From: JAQUTK01 sp963677415
GTDB lineage: Bacteria > Bacteroidota > Bacteroidia > Bacteroidales > JAQUTK01
Assembly (NCBI GenBank): GCA_963677415.2
Contig: CAXXFJ010000045.1
Span: forward strand, 1-64,000
Reading direction: 5' to 3'
DNA length: 64,000 nucleotides
Of the stretch, positions 43,980-53,512 are shown in pieces. A program made the position numbers and the translations under genes. The notes below the pieces were generated by a model that had not been told where the DNA came from, made no database searches, and was given only the letters and a program-made list of their open reading frames with translations. Position 1 is the first letter of the stretch. Every line of letters begins with the position of its first letter.

Positions 43980-44620
43980 GTGCCGTGCATGATTATTAAC
44001 TCGGTGGTGCAAGTCCACTATGGGGGTATGTAGCGACCAACCATTAGCCAATAGCAAGGGTGTCTACCGCGAGGAGAATCTGAAAGAAGCTGGCGGCAAA
44101 GTTCCGGTCTGAGTAATACGAACATCATATTAGGTCTATCACGTTGGATGAGTTTGCCAACCAAAACGAAGTCCTAAAGCTACACGGATACGGTATGGAT
44201 AAATGATGCGGATATATAGAACGAAAGTTATAAGTCTTACCACAGGAGATCTTACGGACGTGCCGACGTTTTTTTTCGGGAGCACGGCTAACAATTACCG
44301 TAAGAAGTCAGCCGAGGACATAGTACCGAAGCACGAGTTGCTTTGGGAAGGTCTGAACTGTGCAGTGCGATAGTAAATGACTGTTACCCAGAGAGTCCTT
44401 TGTAGTCAGATGCTCGCAAGAGGCTCCTTGCAAAAAGAATAGGACGGAATCCGAAGGATAAGCAAGAGTGATGTTACTCAATGGGATAACTGAAAACAAC
44501 GTCATACACATCGTGAGATGTCAAAGCATGGAACCGCCGTATGCCGAACGGCACGTACGGTGGTGTGGGAGGTCGAAAACAAAAGTAGGAGAAAACTACT
44601 TTTGTTTTCTCCTACCCGAT
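43980..44620 (+). mobile_element. Group II intron lacking an intron-encoded protein
   Basis: About 641 nt. The 5' end GTGCC is followed by conserved domain I blocks as in Bacteroides group II introns (AAGTCCACTATGGGGG, GAAGCTGGCGGCAAAG, GAAGTCAGCCGAGGACATAG). Domain V is the hairpin at 44533-44564 (ACCGCCGT...ACGGTGGT with GAACGGCACG). Domain VI is a 13-bp stem AAAACAAAAGTAG / CTACTTTTGTTTT, and the end reads CCGAT. Only about 175 nt lie between the end of the domain II-III region (near 44350) and domain V, where the reverse transcriptase/maturase ORF of 1.3 kb or more should be. No such ORF exists here, so splicing or mobility would need a maturase in trans. Confidence 0.8.
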
Positions 44621-44672
44621 TATTCAGATAACAATATATTGTAAGAAATTGTTGTTTTCTGAATAATTGTTT

Positions 44673-44680
44673 TAATTTTG
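44673..44680 (+). promoter_or_regulatory. -7 box for the SUMF1-fold lipoprotein pair
   Basis: TAATTTTG followed by C, with a TTG about 23 bp upstream. It lies between the intron end and ATG 44780. Confidence 0.5.
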
Positions 44681-44779
44681 CATTTCTAAGTTGTAACAGA
44701 GGGATACGGCTTTAATTAGTTCTTAAATACTGAAGCAGAGATGCTTGCGATTATCAAATATCCAATAAAAACATAGATC

Positions 44780-45952
44780 ATGAAAAAACTGCCCAAATTA
44801 TCCGTTATTGCATTGAGTTTTGTTCTCATTCTTGCATCTGGATGTAAAAAAGAAAATCCTGTTTTGCTTCCTGTTCTTACGACAAACGAAGTTAGTTCTA
44901 TAAGCTTTTATTCTGCAATATCAGGAGGAGATATTTATTCCGATGGAGGTTCAAATATTGTCGCGCGTGGTGTTTGTTGGAGCTCAACAGCAACTCCAAC
45001 GATTGCCAAAAATAAAACATCCGATGGCGGAGGAGTAGGCTCATTCACGAGTTCAATAACTGGGCTTTCAGCCGAAACAACTTATTTTGTAAGAGCTTAT
45101 GCTACCAATAGTGAAGGTACAGCATATGGAAGTGCATATCAATTTAAAACATCAAAAGCCCCTGCAGAGATTACCACAGTGCTCATCCCTGCCGGCACCT
45201 TTATCATGGGCAGCCCCGAGAGTGAGGAAGAGAGCTACTTCAACGAAATCCAACACGAGGTAACGCTCAGTGCCTTTCTCATGAGCAAATACGAGATAAC
45301 AAATGAGCAATATGCTGCCTTCCTGAATGCCAAAAGCATAGGCAGCGACGGGCTTTATGCAGCAGGTGCATATCCTATGCAATCTGTGATCTATGCCAGC
45401 TCGGATAGCCATGATTGGGGTTTGCATTACAGCGGCTCTGAATGGGTGCCGGCAGCAGGTTACGAAACATCTCCGGTAATAAATGTATCTTGGTATGGTG
45501 CTGCTGTGTTTGCTGCCTACGTGGGTGGAAGTCTTCCTACTGAAGCGCAGTGGGAATATGCCTGCCGTGCCGGCACTAGTACTCCTTTCAGCACAGGCAC
45601 CTGCTTAACCAACCTGCAAGCCAATTACGACTGGAATGATCCATACGGTACTTGCACCAATACTGAAACCAACCCCCCCGGTAAACCCCTGCAGGTAGGT
45701 TCTTATGCTGCCAATGCCTATGGATTGTATGATATGCACGGCAATTTGTGGGAATGGTGCTCCGACTGGTCTGGCGATTATCCGACTTCGGCTCAGACTA
45801 ATCCTACAGGAGCTGCTGATGGCACGTACCGCGTGATTCGTGGTGGTGGTTGGAACTACTGCGCTGGGTATTGCCGCTCTGCCTTTCGCGAAGGGGACTA
45901 TCCATCTGAAGGCTACTACGATTTAGGCTTTCGGGTTGTCTTTGTCCCATAA
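44780..45952 (+). CDS. FGE/SUMF1-fold lipoprotein, copy 1
   Basis: 390 aa. Lipobox LASGC with the lipidated Cys at 22. Residues about 30-130 form a fibronectin-III-like domain (VCWSSTATPTIAKN, TYFVRAYATNSEGTAYGSAY). The rest is a formylglycine-generating-enzyme-like domain of the C-type lectin fold (IPAGTFIMGSPESEEE, YEITNEQYAAFLNAK, SLPTEAQWEYACRAGTSTPF, DMHGNLWEWCSDW). The end reads RGGGW-x22-LGFRVVF. It is probably a surface binding protein rather than an enzyme. Its neighbour is a near-copy that differs mainly in the C-terminal segment. Confidence 0.8.
   Translation: MKKLPKLSVIALSFVLILASGCKKENPVLLPVLTTNEVSSISFYSAISGGDIYSDGGSNIVARGVCWSSTATPTIAKNKTSDGGGVGSFTSSITGLSAETTYFVRAYATNSEGTAYGSAYQFKTSKAPAEITTVLIPAGTFIMGSPESEEESYFNEIQHEVTLSAFLMSKYEITNEQYAAFLNAKSIGSDGLYAAGAYPMQSVIYASSDSHDWGLHYSGSEWVPAAGYETSPVINVSWYGAAVFAAYVGGSLPTEAQWEYACRAGTSTPFSTGTCLTNLQANYDWNDPYGTCTNTETNPPGKPLQVGSYAANAYGLYDMHGNLWEWCSDWSGDYPTSAQTNPTGAADGTYRVIRGGGWNYCAGYCRSAFREGDYPSEGYYDLGFRVVFVP
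45839..45946 (+). repeat. Candidate variable region (VR1) of copy 1
   Basis: Segment from the RGGGW codons to the shared TTTCGGGTTGTCTTT. Codons at 45854-45922 differ from copy 2 chiefly at first and second positions, while the third base often stays the same (AAC/CGC, GGG/AAG, TAT/GGT, TTT/GAT, GGC/TCC). This is as expected if adenines of AAY codons in a template were mutated. Confidence 0.45.
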
Positions 45953-46049
45953 TTCATAGTTATGCTTTTGTAATAAAAAACGCAGAGCCATATAATTGCA
46001 ATAGCTCAATCCTGTCATTTCCTAAATATCCACAGAAGAACCTTAGATC

Positions 46050-47213
46050 ATGAAAAAACTGCACAGATTATCCGTTATTGCAATGAGTTTTGTTCTCATT
46101 CTTGCATTTGGATGTAAAAAAGAAAATACTGCTTTACTTCCTGTTCTTACGACAAATGAAGTTAGTACTATTAGCTTTAATACTGCAACATCAGGAGGCG
46201 ATGTTTATTCTGATGGAGGTTCAAATATTGTTGCGCGTGGTGTTTGTTGGAGTTCAACAGCAACTCCTACAATTGCCAGGAATAAAACATCCGATGGCGG
46301 AGGAATAGGATCTTTTACAAGTTCAATAACAGGGCTAACAGCCGAGACAACTTATTTTGTAAGAGCTTATGCTACCAATAGTGAGGGTACTGCATATGGA
46401 AGTGCATATCAATTTAAAACGTCAAAAGCCCCTGCAGAGATCACCACAGCGTTCATCCCTGCCGGCACCTTTACCATGGGAAGCCCAGATAGTGAGGTTG
46501 GTCGCGGCACCGATGAACCCCAATATGTTGTAACGCTCAGTGCCTTCCTCATGAGCAAGTACGAGATAACCAATGAGCAATATGCTGCCTTCCTGAATGC
46601 CAAGAGTATAGGCAGCGACGGGCTTTATGCAGCAGGTGCTTATCCTACAGAAGCCTTGATTTATGAAAACTACGATTGGGGTTTGCATTATAGCGGTTCT
46701 CAATGGATTCCGGCTGTAGGATACGAAACTTCTCCGGTATTATATGTAACCTGGTATGGTGCTGCCGTGTTTGCTGCCTACGTGGGTGGAAGCCTTCCTA
46801 CCGAAGCACAGTGGGAATATGCTTGTCGTGCGGGCACCACCACTCCATTCAGCACAGGCACCTGCTTAACCAACTTGCAAGCCAATTACGACTGGTCTCA
46901 TCCATACGGCTCTTGCACCAATACTGAAACCGCCTACCCTGGCAAACCCCAGCCAGTAGGCACTTATGCTGCCAATGCCTACGGATTGTATGATATGCAT
47001 GGTAATGTGTGGGAATGGTGCGCCGACTGGTATGGCGGTTATCCTACTTCGGCTCAGACTAATCCTACAGGTGCTGCTTCCGGCTCGTATCGCGTGGTTC
47101 GTGGCGGCGGTTGGCGCAGTTACGCTAAGGGTTCCCGCTCCGCCGATCGCGGTAACGACAACCCGAGCGGCTCCTACAACACTGTGGGGTTTCGGGTTGT
47201 CTTTATTCCATAA
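46050..47213 (+). CDS. FGE/SUMF1-fold lipoprotein, copy 2
   Basis: 387 aa with the same signal, FN3-like and FGE-like domains as copy 1, and near-identical over most of its length. Differences outside the C-terminus are mostly silent or fall in one acidic loop after MGSP. The last 35 residues are strongly changed (RGGGWRSYAKGSRSADRGN, then GFRVVF). The cysteines present at this place in copy 1 are absent, so an FGE-type enzyme activity is unlikely. The 97-bp gap to copy 1 shows no clear promoter. Tandem duplication is evident. Confidence 0.8.
   Translation: MKKLHRLSVIAMSFVLILAFGCKKENTALLPVLTTNEVSTISFNTATSGGDVYSDGGSNIVARGVCWSSTATPTIARNKTSDGGGIGSFTSSITGLTAETTYFVRAYATNSEGTAYGSAYQFKTSKAPAEITTAFIPAGTFTMGSPDSEVGRGTDEPQYVVTLSAFLMSKYEITNEQYAAFLNAKSIGSDGLYAAGAYPTEALIYENYDWGLHYSGSQWIPAVGYETSPVLYVTWYGAAVFAAYVGGSLPTEAQWEYACRAGTTTPFSTGTCLTNLQANYDWSHPYGSCTNTETAYPGKPQPVGTYAANAYGLYDMHGNVWEWCADWYGGYPTSAQTNPTGAASGSYRVVRGGGWRSYAKGSRSADRGNDNPSGSYNTVGFRVVFIP
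47099..47207 (+). repeat. Candidate variable region (VR2) of copy 2
   Basis: Counterpart of VR1. Variable codons cover 47114-47183. It is rich in NNC codons (CGC, TAC, AAC, GAC, AAC, AGC, GGC, TCC, TAC, AAC), as expected from an AAC-rich template. The 3' flank GGGTTTCGGGTTGTCTTT is shared with VR1 and could mark the boundary. Confidence 0.45.
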
Positions 47214-47263
47214 TACACTTTCATTTTTTCTTTTTCATTCAAGAACTAGGCACAAAAAAAGAA

Positions 47264-50200
47264 ATGAGACACATATTCTTTGTCATTCTCTGTATCCTCT
47301 CTTCATTCTCAATATCTTCTGCTCAGAGGAGATCGGAGTTACCTGTTGGATTTCCCGATCGTTCGTCCAAACTGGATGTGTTGCCCGGATTCGTTCATCC
47401 GCCTGAAGGATATGGCGAAGTGCCTTTCTATTGGTGGCTGGGCGACACGTTGACGATAGAACGCATTACTTCTCAATTGGATCAGTTGAAGGATAAAGGC
47501 ATTACAGGGCTACAAATCAACTATTGCCATTCTGATAAGGGGGGCTTGCAATGGGGACTGACGTATCCAAGTCAGCCGGCGCTTTTTAGTAACGATTGGT
47601 GGACGCTGTTTCAGCAGTTTATGAAAGAAGCGAAGAAAAGGAATATGTCGGTCAGTCTGAGTGACTATACGCTTGGGGCAGCCGGACAAGGCTGGTTTGT
47701 GGACGAGATGCTACATGAAAATCCGGGTCTGTATGGATCGAAACTTGAATCGAAACAATTTGAGGTATCCGGTAATCAGAGTTTTACCACCAAGCTGCCG
47801 GATAAGGTGGTGAGCCTGAAAGCCTATCGGATGGAAAATGGAAATCTTCAATCTTCCTCTGCAGTCGATCTGACATCAGCGATGCATGATTCCGAACTTC
47901 AATGGAAGCCGGCTTCCGGCGAATGGAAAATCATAGTGGTTTATGTAACAGTGATAAAGACCTCTTTTGATCCGATGAATCCGTTGAGCGGACAAAAAGT
48001 AATAGAGAACTTTTATCAGCGATTTGAAGATCATTGTCCGGGGGAAAGTGGGAAAGGACTTAACTTCTTTTTCTCCGATGAATTGAACTTTGGAATTAGT
48101 GGCTTTCTTTGGAATGCACAGTTTGCGGATGAATTTAAGAAGCGCAAAGGCTATGATATAATACCCAAAGTAGATCAGCTATTTGCCGTCTTAGGTCCGG
48201 AATCATACAAGACAAGACTGGATTACAACGATGTAATGGTGGCATTGTCGGAAGAAGGGTTCTTCAAACAGGTATATGATTGGCATACGAGTCGTGGCAT
48301 GCTTTTTGGTTGCGATCACGGTGGAAGAGGAAAAGATGTGATGGAGTTTGGTGATTATTTTCGTACGCAACGCTGGATGTCCGGCCCTGGCAGTGATCAA
48401 CCTAATCTGGGAAAAGATATTGTGAAAGCGAAAGTTGCTAGTTCGATAGCTCACTTGTATGAACGTCCGAGAACGTGGTTGGAAGGGTTTTATGGAAGCG
48501 GGTGGGGCACAAGCAGTGAGGAAATTGCCGATGCGACTTTTGCCAACTTTGCTATGGGGTATAATTTGCTGAGCCTTCACGGGCTCTATTATTCCACTCA
48601 TGGCAGCATGTGGGAATGGGCTGCTCCTGATAATCATTTCCGACAACCCTATTGGAAGGATATGGGGGTATTGCTAAAATGTACAGAACGTCTCAGTTAT
48701 GTCTTATCGCAAGGTTATCACTGTTGTCCGGTTGCTATTATCTATCCGGTGGCACCTACAGTAGCCAATATCAAGGGAAATGAATCGGTCCGGACTGCAT
48801 TCGATATTGCCAATGAGCTTTATCCGAAGGGGATTGATCTTGATTTTATGGATTATGAATCGTTGAACCGTTGTAAGGTGAAGGACGCCGGATTACAGGT
48901 CAGCGGTGAGAAATACAGACTATTGATTTTGCCTGCGTTGACTGCTGTTCGCTATTCAACCATTGAGAAAGCCTTGGCTTTCTTCCGTGCCGGAGGCACT
49001 GTATTGGCGGTAGGAGCCTTACCGGAAGTCAGTGATAAGACAGGGGATGACGCTTTAAAGTTACAGGCGATGATCCGGGAAATGTTTGGCACTACTTACC
49101 CGGATGTGGTTGTGGGAAAAACCTATTCCCGTAAAAGTAAAGCGGGTGGCGTTGGGATGTTTATTCCTCAGGTGTCTGAGGTGAAAGGAGTGGTTGATTC
49201 TCTTCTCGAGCCTGATTTTAAAGTACTATCTGAGAATGTGACTTCTAGTATTCAGCATCGAAGGGTTGGGAACCGCGATCTCTATTTTGTGTACGGCGTG
49301 GCTAAAGGCACAGCGTGTTATTTCCGTCATACAGGAAAAGCTGAACTTTGGAACCCATGGGATGGAACTGTCAAACCGCTGAAAGTTGCTTCTGTGTCTG
49401 AAACCGGAAGTGTAATTCATCTTCCTCTTGAAAAGAATGAACCGCAACTTATTGTGTTTAGCAGTGGCAAATCTGAATTGGAAGAAGCAACTGAGATCGT
49501 TCGGACTGAAAGTGACACACTGGATACTCAGTGGGAGTTTGAGTTACTGCCAACGCTTGACAATACGTATGGTGACTATCGGCTGCCGGCTTATGATGCA
49601 AAGATTGGGGTGGAAGTGTGGGATATGAAGTTTGCCGAACAAACACCGGAGACCGCTAACCGTCAAACTCCGGATATGGATGACCGTACATGGTCGAAAG
49701 TAACGGTTGGTTATGGCCCTCAATTTCTCCGGCTTGGTCCGCTTCCTGCAACGACGGATCTTGAAGTGTTGGAATCAGCTTTGTCCAAAATGGAAACAGT
49801 TGACAGGACTCGTTCGATGGAAATCAATGGCAAGCAGTATTACTGGAAACCGGCTGAATTTTCCTGGCGTCGGGGAATGAAAGATGATGTGGGGCATCAG
49901 GGATATCATGGATTAAAAGGTGTGGTAAATAATGAACTTATCTCTCTCGGAATAGTTGATAAATCGAATAATTCGGCACCCCTCTACGGGATAAGAAAAG
50001 AACCGGAGGGAACGGTTTATTATCTGTGGACGACGCTTTCTGCTCCTCGGCCTATGCAGGCGAAAATCAGTAAAGGCGGTTTGCTCCCGGTAAAAGTTGT
50101 GGTAAACCAGTCTGCTATAGATCCGGCTTCGGATCTTGTGAACTTACAATCGGGTAGCAATTCCATCCTGTTGAAATATACTAATGTAGGCAGAGGGTAC

Positions 50201-50962
50201 TTTGTATTCGAAGATGACAGTTTGGCTACAGACTGGAAGCAAACCGTTCCTTTGGCGACTGACTGGTATCTGAAGCCGTCCGTACTGCCTTTCAACTGCT
50301 TCCCTCAAAGGAAAGATAATTGGGGGTGGTATAGTCTGATGGCTCCTCCGGGAGCTCGCACAATGTATGTTGCCACGACATCAAAACCTGAAGTCTGGGT
50401 ATCAGGAGTCAGGTTGCTCCCTGAACCTACTCAATCGCAGTCGAATCGTATGGGTGATAAGAATCAGAAGGTTTGGAAAGTCACTATTCCCGATTCGATG
50501 ATAACTTCGGGTCTCGTCACACTGAAAGTGAATCAATTACCTGCTTATTATGGAGGAGCTGCTATTCCGGAACCTATTACCTTTGAATGCGGTAAAGGGG
50601 AGATTCATGTAGGTAATCTGGATGCGAACGAATCACTGAGAACGTATTCCGGAGGTATGAAGTATAGTAAGAAGCTCCTTGTGACTGCTCAACAGGCAAA
50701 AGCCAATAAAGTAACGCTCAATTTGGGTGATTTAGTCTCCTCAGCAGAGGTTTATTTGAATGGTCAGCTGATTGGTCAGAAGGTTACTTCACCCTGGCGG
50801 TTTGACGTGACCGGAAAGTGGAATGAAGGAGAGAACAAACTCGAAGTGATTGTATTCAATACCTTAGGCAATCATTACCTGACTACACCTTCTCAATATG
50901 TGGGGCGCACGAAGTCCGGACTAATTGGCCCGGTGCGTATTGAATACTCGTATCTTCCGTGA
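47264..50962 (+). CDS. GH106-type alpha-L-rhamnosidase
   Basis: 1232 aa with a signal peptide (MRHIFFVILCILSSFSISSAQ). The catalytic part matches large Bacteroides GH106 enzymes (VPFYWWLGDTLTIERITSQL, FFFSDELNFG with a likely catalytic Glu, RTWLEGFYGSGWG). A C-terminal jelly-roll carbohydrate-binding domain ends the protein (SAEVYLNGQLIGQKVTSPWR). GH106 enzymes remove terminal alpha-L-rhamnose from plant or bacterial glycans in the periplasm. No SusC/SusD pair is in the window, so the polysaccharide target is open. Confidence 0.82.
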   Translation: MRHIFFVILCILSSFSISSAQRRSELPVGFPDRSSKLDVLPGFVHPPEGYGEVPFYWWLGDTLTIERITSQLDQLKDKGITGLQINYCHSDKGGLQWGLTYPSQPALFSNDWWTLFQQFMKEAKKRNMSVSLSDYTLGAAGQGWFVDEMLHENPGLYGSKLESKQFEVSGNQSFTTKLPDKVVSLKAYRMENGNLQSSSAVDLTSAMHDSELQWKPASGEWKIIVVYVTVIKTSFDPMNPLSGQKVIENFYQRFEDHCPGESGKGLNFFFSDELNFGISGFLWNAQFADEFKKRKGYDIIPKVDQLFAVLGPESYKTRLDYNDVMVALSEEGFFKQVYDWHTSRGMLFGCDHGGRGKDVMEFGDYFRTQRWMSGPGSDQPNLGKDIVKAKVASSIAHLYERPRTWLEGFYGSGWGTSSEEIADATFANFAMGYNLLSLHGLYYSTHGSMWEWAAPDNHFRQPYWKDMGVLLKCTERLSYVLSQGYHCCPVAIIYPVAPTVANIKGNESVRTAFDIANELYPKGIDLDFMDYESLNRCKVKDAGLQVSGEKYRLLILPALTAVRYSTIEKALAFFRAGGTVLAVGALPEVSDKTGDDALKLQAMIREMFGTTYPDVVVGKTYSRKSKAGGVGMFIPQVSEVKGVVDSLLEPDFKVLSENVTSSIQHRRVGNRDLYFVYGVAKGTACYFRHTGKAELWNPWDGTVKPLKVASVSETGSVIHLPLEKNEPQLIVFSSGKSELEEATEIVRTESDTLDTQWEFELLPTLDNTYGDYRLPAYDAKIGVEVWDMKFAEQTPETANRQTPDMDDRTWSKVTVGYGPQFLRLGPLPATTDLEVLESALSKMETVDRTRSMEINGKQYYWKPAEFSWRRGMKDDVGHQGYHGLKGVVNNELISLGIVDKSNNSAPLYGIRKEPEGTVYYLWTTLSAPRPMQAKISKGGLLPVKVVVNQSAIDPASDLVNLQSGSNSILLKYTNVGRGYFVFEDDSLATDWKQTVPLATDWYLKPSVLPFNCFPQRKDNWGWYSLMAPPGARTMYVATTSKPEVWVSGVRLLPEPTQSQSNRMGDKNQKVWKVTIPDSMITSGLVTLKVNQLPAYYGGAAIPEPITFECGKGEIHVGNLDANESLRTYSGGMKYSKKLLVTAQQAKANKVTLNLGDLVSSAEVYLNGQLIGQKVTSPWRFDVTGKWNEGENKLEVIVFNTLGNHYLTTPSQYVGRTKSGLIGPVRIEYSYLP

Positions 50963-51060
50963 TGTGCCTTCCTTTGATCAATCAATGAAAGTCTTAATTG
51001 CCGGTTGCTCACAATTTAAGCGCATCACTTCCGTTTACATAGTATTAATAAACTAGTTGA

Positions 51061-52029
51061 ATGGCTCTGTTCCCTCATTTACGTGCTAAAATGGTAAAGT
51101 GGCTGGATCACAAAGGCTTCGTGCTGATCCGGAAGCAACGTTACATGCATGACATACGTTTTGATCGTGAAGTGGAAGAGGCATGCCTGCTTCAGTCCCA
51201 ACATGAGTGTATCGATTCGATTGTCTTCTCAAAAGATCGTGCCATGCAACTGCATGCGTTTCTTTCCTCTTATCTGCAACAGGTAAAGGGGTATCATACG
51301 ATGTATATCTTGTATAAGGCTTCAGATGAACGACACCGAAAAAGCTACGGGGAACTGGAAACGCTCTTTGTGAAAGCTCCTTTTATCTTTGTGGAGGAGA
51401 CGGATTTTCGCCATCAGATGATTGAACTTGTGAATAAATCTGCGGTAAAGTCTATCGCTTTGTATGTGGATGATATGGTCTTCTTGCGCCCTGTAGATTA
51501 CAATGCTTTGATAAAACTTCCTACCCGCCATTATATTGTCGCTTTGAGTCGTGGCAAGGATCTCGTTGAGAGTGTGGTGCTGCAAAAGAAAGTGGAACTG
51601 CCCGAGTTTGCTGTGCTGCCTGCCGGACTGCTTTCCTTTCGTTGGGATTGTGTCAACTATCTTTCGGACTGGACCTATCCGTTGGGCGTGTCTGCGTACA
51701 TCTACGGCAAAAGTGAATTGTCGGTCTTGATGTCACAAATAGATTTTAAAGCACCCAATTCCCTGGAGATTGCGATGCAACGCTACAAACCGTTCTTTCA
51801 ATCACGGTTGGGAGTTTGCTATCCGACCATTGCTTGCTGTTGTGTGCATGCCAATCTGGTGCAGACTGAATGTGTCAATCCGACGCTTGAGACTTTTTCT
51901 GTACAACAATTGCTGGAACGCTGGGAACAGGGGGAGTGTATCGATTTGACTCCTTTCAATGGAGCTTCGGGACGTGATGCACAGGAGATGCGCTATACAT
52001 TCAGAAAACGTGATACACGCAATGGCTGA
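51061..52029 (+). CDS. Glycosyltransferase-like protein
   Basis: 322 aa, no signal peptide. The core (IDSIVFSKDRAMQLHAFLSS, then SIALYVDDMVFLRPVDYNAL) looks like a GT-A fold with a D-D motif for metal-nucleotide sugar, as in Bacteroidetes putative glycosyltransferases. The acceptor is unknown. It overlaps the following flippase by 8 bp, which suggests joint work in surface glycan assembly. Confidence 0.6.
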   Translation: MALFPHLRAKMVKWLDHKGFVLIRKQRYMHDIRFDREVEEACLLQSQHECIDSIVFSKDRAMQLHAFLSSYLQQVKGYHTMYILYKASDERHRKSYGELETLFVKAPFIFVEETDFRHQMIELVNKSAVKSIALYVDDMVFLRPVDYNALIKLPTRHYIVALSRGKDLVESVVLQKKVELPEFAVLPAGLLSFRWDCVNYLSDWTYPLGVSAYIYGKSELSVLMSQIDFKAPNSLEIAMQRYKPFFQSRLGVCYPTIACCCVHANLVQTECVNPTLETFSVQQLLERWEQGECIDLTPFNGASGRDAQEMRYTFRKRDTRNG

Positions 52030-53512
52030 TTCTTCTTCATACAGAGGCATATTTAAGGCTACATCCATCTTTGGAGGAGTGCAGGTCGTCAATATTTTGG
52101 TGACGCTGCTGAAGGGGAAAGTCTCTGCCGAGTTTCTGGGGCCGGAGGGTATGGGTGTTTCCGCTCTTTTCATCTCTACGTTGACCATGATCATTACGTT
52201 GTTTGGTTTGGGTTTGAATACGAGTGCGGTTCGTACTATTTCTCAGGCGCATGCTTCCGGTGATCAGTTGACGTTGAGCCGTACGGTGAAAATCTTTCGT
52301 CTCTGTCTGGCTCTTTGTGCGATAGCAGGGACGATCTTTCTGACTATTGCTTCTCCATTGCTGAGCTGGTATGCATTTGGCAATTATACCTATACCGTTT
52401 CCTTTATTGTCCTTTCCCTCATGTTGGCGGCTGTCCTTTTTACACAAGGAAATACCTCTTTGTTGCAAGGTACGCACCGGTTGAAAGAGACTGCACTTTC
52501 TACACTGACGGGAGCTATTGCCGGACTGCTGGTTTCCATTCCGTTGTACTACTATTATGGAATTAAGGGTATTGTGCCCGCATTGATTATCTCTGCCCTT
52601 GCCACGTATGGCATGAGCCGTTACTATGCATCGAAAGTGGTGCTGGTCAAGTGTAAGGTGACGAAGCAGGAAGTGGCAGGTACCGGACAAGAGATGGCTA
52701 AACTTGGCGTGGCATTGATTGCAGCTCAACTGCTGGGGCAGCTGGTCACCTATCTGATCAATACGTATATCAGTGCAAATGGTAGTTTGGAAGATGTTGG
52801 TTTCTTTCAGGCAGGAATGGGGATGACGTATCATGCTGTCGCTATGATCTTTGTGGCAATGGCTGCCGATTATTACCCCCGTCTGGCTGCTGTGTCCAAT
52901 GATCTGAAACAGATGAATGAGACGGTAAACCGTCAGGGTGAGATTGTACTTCTGATCGCATTCCCTATTCTGCTTTTTATGATGGTATTTGCTCCGTTAC
53001 TGATACAGATCCTGCTTGCCTCTGAGTTTATGGTTATCTCGTCTTTTATCCGTTTGCTTTGTTTTGGCATGCTGCTCAAAACCATTTCTTATGCGATGGG
53101 GTATATCTCTTTTGCAAAAGGAGACAGGAAGACCTACTTATGGCTGGAAGGTGGTTTGAGTAATTTCCTTCAGTTGTCACTGAATATCCTCGGATATACG
53201 CTGTACGGATTAAAAGGTCTGGCACTCTCTTTTGTCAGCATCTATCTGATATATATTGCAGTCCTGATAATCGTGGTGATTCGCAGATACAATTTTTCAT
53301 TCACTCGTGCCTATCTCCTGATGATAGGAAGTACGGTCTTGTATACTGCACTTACCCTTGCAATCTGCACCTGGTGTTCGATAACGGTTGTATATATGGC
53401 AGGATCCATTCTTCTTCTTCTCGCTACCGCTTATTCACTTTACGAACTGAACCGACGAATCGCGATTATTGCATTTCTGAAGAAATTTCGAAATAGATCA
53501 GATCAGGCATAA
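52022..53512 (+). CDS. Oligosaccharide flippase (O-antigen translocase-like)
   Basis: 496 aa from ATG 52022 (MADSSSYRGIFKATSIFGGV). It has about 12 predicted membrane helices. The start GIFKATSIFGGVQVVNILVT and the loop AEFLGPEGMGVSALFIST are typical of WzxE/O-antigen translocases, which flip undecaprenyl-linked oligosaccharides. It is coupled to the upstream glycosyltransferase-like gene. Its end overlaps the convergent TPR gene by 47 bp. Confidence 0.85.
   Translation: MADSSSYRGIFKATSIFGGVQVVNILVTLLKGKVSAEFLGPEGMGVSALFISTLTMIITLFGLGLNTSAVRTISQAHASGDQLTLSRTVKIFRLCLALCAIAGTIFLTIASPLLSWYAFGNYTYTVSFIVLSLMLAAVLFTQGNTSLLQGTHRLKETALSTLTGAIAGLLVSIPLYYYYGIKGIVPALIISALATYGMSRYYASKVVLVKCKVTKQEVAGTGQEMAKLGVALIAAQLLGQLVTYLINTYISANGSLEDVGFFQAGMGMTYHAVAMIFVAMAADYYPRLAAVSNDLKQMNETVNRQGEIVLLIAFPILLFMMVFAPLLIQILLASEFMVISSFIRLLCFGMLLKTISYAMGYISFAKGDRKTYLWLEGGLSNFLQLSLNILGYTLYGLKGLALSFVSIYLIYIAVLIIVVIRRYNFSFTRAYLLMIGSTVLYTALTLAICTWCSITVVYMAGSILLLLATAYSLYELNRRIAIIAFLKKFRNRSDQA

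Noticed and set aside
43446..44057. Antisense and alternate-frame ORFs over the Thr/Ser-rich lipoprotein gene
   Set aside because: They arise from low-complexity codons on the opposite strand or another frame and have a repetitive V/L composition.
44780..47213. Annotating the FGE-fold pair as sulfatase-maturing enzymes
   Set aside because: They are lipoproteins with an FN3-like domain, and C-terminal Cys residues are not conserved between the copies. No sulfatase lies nearby.
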